A DNA stretch of 64,000 nucleotides, from contig NZ_MEHT01000012.1 of the NCBI RefSeq assembly GCF_001870675.1, forward strand, positions 52,601 to 116,600, given 5' to 3'. Made by a program: the position numbers and the translations under genes. The notes under the pieces are model-generated. The model saw nothing but the letters and a program-made list of their open reading frames with translations. It was not told the DNA's origin and made no database searches. Below, in pieces: positions 60,600 to 64,000 of the stretch (its first letter is position 1; each line of letters opens with the position of its first letter). Source of the DNA: Roseinatronobacter thiooxidans (GTDB lineage Bacteria > Pseudomonadota > Alphaproteobacteria > Rhodobacterales > Rhodobacteraceae).

Positions 60600-61103
60600 A
60601 TGCCCAACAACCGGAACAAAGAACTGCGCAAATTCGAAAAATCGCTGCCCATCGCCCTATTGCGTGCGAGAGAGGCCACGACACGTTTGTTCAAACCCTT
60701 TATTGAAAGCCACGACCTGACAATGCCGCAATGGCGTGTGTTGCGTGCGCTGGCAGAAGCAGATGCGCTGGACGCCAAGACACTGGCGGAACGCTGCGTG
60801 ATCCTGCCGCCCTCTCTCACGCGGATTTTCCGCTGCCTGACACAGCGCGGCCTGATTGCACAGGTGGAGTGTAATGACGCGCGGCGCCATATGGTGCGGC
60901 TGACCGATGCAGGGCGCACCCTGTTCGAGGATGTGGTACAGGAATCCGAGCCAAGCTATATCAGGCTGGCAGATGCCTTTGGCCCGGAACGTCTGGACAG
61001 TTTGCTGGACCTGCTGAACGAGTTGCGCGACACGGTCCAGACAATGGACACGCCCGCCGAAGAACAGTCGCCCCCTCTGCGCAAGGCGGCAGGCGCGCGT
61101 TAA
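60600..61103 (+). CDS. hpaR: MarR-family regulator, HpaR-type
   Basis: A 167-aa MarR protein with the HpaR pattern: SLPIALLRAREATTRLFKPF and HDLTMPQWRVLRALAE, then LAERCVILPPSLTRIFRCL as recognition helix and RRHMVRLTDAGR as wing. HpaR represses homoprotocatechuate degradation genes; no hpa genes are in the window, so the target is unknown. GGGGAG precedes the ATG. The upstream 40 bp are AT-rich (TTTTCATTTGAAAA palindrome at about 60540-60553), possibly its own operator. Confidence 0.82.
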   Translation: MPNNRNKELRKFEKSLPIALLRAREATTRLFKPFIESHDLTMPQWRVLRALAEADALDAKTLAERCVILPPSLTRIFRCLTQRGLIAQVECNDARRHMVRLTDAGRTLFEDVVQESEPSYIRLADAFGPERLDSLLDLLNELRDTVQTMDTPAEEQSPPLRKAAGAR

Positions 61104-61157
61104 GCGGCGGCACGCTGCCGCCCAAAGGCCCAAGTTTTCACTTGCCCGCTGTGCCGT

Positions 61158-62369
61158 TTACGGCGCGCGCTTCAGCACCAGAACGGCATTCAACCCGCCA
61201 AAGGCAAAGGCGTTCGACATCACCACATCCACGCGCGCCTGACGCGCACAATTGGGCACCACATCCAATCCAATCTCGGGGTCGGGTTCGCTGAAATTGA
61301 CTGTCGGCGCGATCACCCCGTCGCGCAGCGCCATCAGGCAGGCCAGCAATTCAACCGCGCTGGTGCCGCCAATCAGGTGGCCATGCATGGATTTTGTCGA
61401 AGATACCGGCACCATATCGGCATGCGCGCCCATGACGATGCGCAAAGCCTCGGCCTCTGTCCGGTCATTGGCGGCAGTGCCTGTGCCGTGGGCGTTGACG
61501 TAATCGACCGCATCGGGGGCTGTTCCAGCATCGGCCAGCGCTGCGCGCATGGCGCGCACAGGGCCATCGCGGTCGGGCATGACGATATCGCCTGCGTCGG
61601 CACTCATGCCAAAACCGGTAACTTCGGCCAGAATCTCTGCGCCGCGCGCGCGGGCATGGTCGTAATCTTCAAAGACGAAGACCGCCCCCCCCTCGCCCTG
61701 CACCATGCCAGAACGGTTGCGCGAGAAGGGGCGGCACGTGTCGCGCGACATGACGCGCAACCCTTCCCATGCCTTGATCCCACCGAAACACAACATCGCT
61801 TCCGACCCGCCGGTAAGCATAACATCGGCCCCGCCCCCGCGCACCATATGGAATGCCTGCCCCATGGCATGATTGCCCGATGCGCAGGCCGTAGAAACGG
61901 TGTATCCCGGCCCTTTCAACCCGAACTCCATCGAGACATGCGACGCGGCGGCATTGTGCATCAACCGTGGCACCACAAACGGATGCACGCGGTTTTTCCC
62001 TTCGGCATAGACGGTATGATAATTGTCATCGACAGTGGTGTTTCCACCACCAGCCGTGCCCAGAATAACACCCGCGCGCAGGCCCAATGCGTCATCTATC
62101 ACCAGCCCCGATTGCGCCATGGCCTGACGCGCGGAAATCAGGGCAATCTGGGTGAACCTGTCCAGCAGCGACAGGCTGTTGCGGGCAAAATGATCCTCTG
62201 GGGTGAAATTGCGAATCTCCGCCCCGATCTGGATGCTCAGACGGTCCACATCGCGGCAGGTCAGGGGGCCAATCGCGCACCGGCCTTGCTGCATTGCAGC
62301 AAATGTTGCTGGCACATCCGCGCCCAGCGGGTTCAGCGTGCCCGCGCCGGTAATGACAACACGCCTCAT
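61158..62369 (-). CDS. beta-ketoacyl-ACP synthase, FabF/NodE-like
   Basis: A 403-aa condensing enzyme with Cys162 (STACASGNHAMG), His294 (VNAHGTGTAAND) and Lys326/His331 (SSTKSMHGHLIGG). The order MSRDTCRPFSRNRSGMVQGE and MSNAFAFGGLNAVL follows NodE and FabF. It is coupled to its own ACP gene by a 4-bp overlap, as in nodFE, so it may build a special acyl chain in place of bulk fatty acids. No nod genes or chain-finishing enzymes are adjacent. Confidence 0.9.
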   Translation of the reverse strand: MRRVVITGAGTLNPLGADVPATFAAMQQGRCAIGPLTCRDVDRLSIQIGAEIRNFTPEDHFARNSLSLLDRFTQIALISARQAMAQSGLVIDDALGLRAGVILGTAGGGNTTVDDNYHTVYAEGKNRVHPFVVPRLMHNAAASHVSMEFGLKGPGYTVSTACASGNHAMGQAFHMVRGGGADVMLTGGSEAMLCFGGIKAWEGLRVMSRDTCRPFSRNRSGMVQGEGGAVFVFEDYDHARARGAEILAEVTGFGMSADAGDIVMPDRDGPVRAMRAALADAGTAPDAVDYVNAHGTGTAANDRTEAEALRIVMGAHADMVPVSSTKSMHGHLIGGTSAVELLACLMALRDGVIAPTVNFSEPDPEIGLDVVPNCARQARVDVVMSNAFAFGGLNAVLVLKRAP

Positions 62370-62653
62370 GCTGCCTGTCGGGCCACCAGCTTTTCAACCT
62401 CGGCAATGATCGCGCCTACAGAGGAGATGTCGAACCCCGGCTGGTCTGGCGTATTGGCGTTGAATGGCACCGAAATGCCAAATGCTTCTTCAATGCCAAA
62501 AATACACTCGACCAGCCCAAGGCTGTCGATTCCAAGATCAGCCAGATGGCTGTCTTGCGTGATATCCGATGGTTCCATCAAGGCTTGCTCGGCGATAATC
62601 GCCTTCACACGCTCTGCGATAAAATCATTCTCTTGCATGACATCGAGTCCCAT
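62366..62653 (-). CDS. acyl carrier protein, NodF-like
   Basis: A 95-aa ACP with the phosphopantetheine Ser44 in LADLGIDSLGLVECIFGIEE. The start is uncertain: ATG at 62653 has GGGAG before it, ATG at 62638 (MQENDF, 90 aa) gives the more usual ACP length. The C-terminal half (FNANTPDQPGFDISSVGAI) is longer than in housekeeping ACPs. It leads the ketosynthase by a 4-bp overlap, suggesting a dedicated pair. Confidence 0.88.
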   Translation of the reverse strand: MGLDVMQENDFIAERVKAIIAEQALMEPSDITQDSHLADLGIDSLGLVECIFGIEEAFGISVPFNANTPDQPGFDISSVGAIIAEVEKLVARQAA

Positions 62654-62785
62654 TGGACACACTCCCAACCCGTCTGGCGCGTCCTGTATTGGCGAAGACT
62701 GTAACAGTTTCGTAACACGGGGCAACTCAATTTCTCGCGTGTGCGGCATTGGCGCAGCGGTGCCACGCCAGCGCCACACATAAGA

Positions 62786-64000
62786 TCAGATGCGCAACCC
62801 GTTCTCGACCGCGCCTGCCTGCAAAAGTGCGTCATAGATTTTCGCATCGCGGCCATACATGTCATTGCGAAAGTTCAACGCGCCGCGCACATCGGTAAAG
62901 GCGGTGCGATAGACCAGATGCACCTGCACAGGTTCGTCCAGATAAACGCGGGTTTGCTGGCCGGTGTTCAGAACCGAATGATACAACCCGCGGGGGTCGT
63001 CACTCTGGCGTGACAGCAATTCATAGGCGAAATCGCGCGGGTCATTCAGGCGCACACAGCCGGACGAATGCGTGCGCACAGTCGTGTTGAACAAATGCCG
63101 CTCGGGGCTGTCATGCAGGTAAATCGCATAGGGGTTGGGGAACATGAACTTCACCTCGCCCAAGGCATTTGTCGGGCCGGGAGGTTGGCGCACGTTGAAG
63201 GGGAAATTCGCGGGCGTGTAGCGCGAGAAGTCAATCGCGTTGCGCGGCACAACCCGCCCGCGCGCATCTACAACCTGCAAATGCCGCGCCCCGCCAGAGG
63301 CCAGCGCCCCCCAATAGGATCGCGCCAGAATCGAGCGTGGCAAGGTCCAGTCAGGGTTAATTTCCAGATAGGTCATACGGTCTGAAAACTCGGGCGTCTG
63401 ACGGTCGGACGCCTGCGCGCCCACCACCGAGACAGTCTCGAAAGTGACCTGATCCTGGTCGATAATCTTGCTGGTAAAATCGGTCAGGTTCACCCAGATA
63501 TGCCGCTCTCCGCGCGGAATATTCAGCCAGCGTTCCCGCTCCATCGCGACGATGACAGATTTCAGCCGCTCTTCCGGTGGGGTGTTGATGGCGCGCAATG
63601 TCTCAGCGCCTGCGATGCCATCAGCCTCGATCCCGTGGCGCAACTGGAAGGTCAGGACCGCAGATTGCAGGGCAGCGTCATAGCTGGCCGTGGCAGAGCG
63701 TTCCATATAGCCCATGGCAATCAGCCGGTTGCGCAGGGCCACCACCCCCTCGCCCGAGGTGCCGGGCACAAACCGCCCTTCGGGCACACGCGGCCCCCAA
63801 CCACCAGCGGCAATCACGCGTTCCAGATCATGGCGGGCACGGAACAGCCGGGCATATTCCGGTGCAGACGGGGCCAGATTGCGGATGAACGCAGCGGGGG
63901 GGCTTTGCGAGAACTCAAGCAGCAAGGTTTCGGTGTCGGGGCGCGGCAGCACGCGCACGATGCTGCGGTCAATCGATCTGGGGTTTAGCACACCACTGCT
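62786..64000 (-). CDS. L,D-transpeptidase (YcbB/LdtD-like), 5' end outside window
   Basis: At least 404 residues are visible; the frame runs open to the window end. It holds a peptidoglycan-binding domain (about 75-135 from the GTG at 63991, TASYDAALQSAVLTFQLRHG, DGIAGAETLRAIN) and a YkuD domain with catalytic Cys in THSSGCVRLNDP (about residue 312). Such periplasmic enzymes make 3-3 peptidoglycan cross-links or attach proteins. The signal peptide and N-terminal domain should lie beyond position 64000. Confidence 0.92.
   Translation of the reverse strand, partial: SSGVLNPRSIDRSIVRVLPRPDTETLLLEFSQSPPAAFIRNLAPSAPEYARLFRARHDLERVIAAGGWGPRVPEGRFVPGTSGEGVVALRNRLIAMGYMERSATASYDAALQSAVLTFQLRHGIEADGIAGAETLRAINTPPEERLKSVIVAMERERWLNIPRGERHIWVNLTDFTSKIIDQDQVTFETVSVVGAQASDRQTPEFSDRMTYLEINPDWTLPRSILARSYWGALASGGARHLQVVDARGRVVPRNAIDFSRYTPANFPFNVRQPPGPTNALGEVKFMFPNPYAIYLHDSPERHLFNTTVRTHSSGCVRLNDPRDFAYELLSRQSDDPRGLYHSVLNTGQQTRVYLDEPVQVHLVYRTAFTDVRGALNFRNDMYGRDAKIYDALLQAGAVENGLRI

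Overview
The window looks like the chromosome of a GC-rich alphaproteobacterium of the Rhodobacterales (Rhodobacteraceae/Paracoccaceae type). This rests on protein content and arrangement: dnaK-dnaJ, an argJ-mutT pair next to a parvulin and secA, a GapR (DUF2312) gene, TAXI-type TRAP transport, NDUFAF5-like and NDUFA9-like proteins, and strong codon bias that produces long false antisense ORFs. I see no IS element, prophage, CRISPR array or island boundary, so this is core chromosome with a few accessory cassettes.

Layout. 1-3.6 kb: response regulator fragment, xthA, a thioredoxin-TPR / LON-domain / Trm112-like run, and a 45-codon gene on the minus strand. 3.8-9.4 kb: mutT-argJ and a periplasmic parvulin on the minus strand, then secA. 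9.5-12.4 kb: an unknown secreted protein, radC and two small exported proteins. 12.4-17 kb: dnaK-dnaJ (minus) divergent from a baeRF-like gene. 17-24 kb: M3 peptidase, AcuI-type reductase, an anti-sigma/anti-anti-sigma pair, thiolase, free-Met-sulfoxide reductase and an alpha/beta hydrolase. 24.3-28.8 kb: a complete five-gene branched-chain amino acid/amide type ABC importer. 28.9-32.7 kb: DMT and MATE exporters and a NicO-DUF1007 nickel/cobalt pair. 32.8-36.3 kb: nadA-nadB-nadC. 36.6-45.2 kb: an MttB-family methyltransferase, then a TAXI-TRAP transporter with its DctB/DctD two-component system; the fused permease gene carries a frameshift. 45.3-54.1 kb: ychF, trpA, a CAP-domain lipoprotein, hemH, an NDUFAF5-like protein, comF, grxC, nitrilase-marR and an NDUFA9-like protein. 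54.25 kb: tRNA-Leu(CAG) with a clear promoter. 54.4-59.1 kb: late cobalamin genes as two divergent operons (cobU-cobT-cobS and cobC-threonine kinase-cbiB). 59.2-64 kb: a degenerate sulfotransferase-like protein, gapR, an HpaR-type regulator, a NodF/NodE-like ACP-ketosynthase pair and an L,D-transpeptidase cut by the window end.

How the parts relate. Several operons carry a strong hairpin exactly where the two products should differ in amount: dnaK/dnaJ, ABC binding protein/permease, and TRAP binding protein/permease. One family of roughly 25-bp imperfect palindromes (core CCCCGGACTTGATCCGGGG followed by CCTCT) recurs at six places, twice as inverted pairs between convergent genes. The most unusual DNA structure is a 30-bp inverted repeat after nadC whose loop is a textbook G-quadruplex motif. 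I did not find a clearly new multi-gene defence or biosynthetic system; the best leads are these RNA/DNA structures and several conserved-looking but degenerate proteins.
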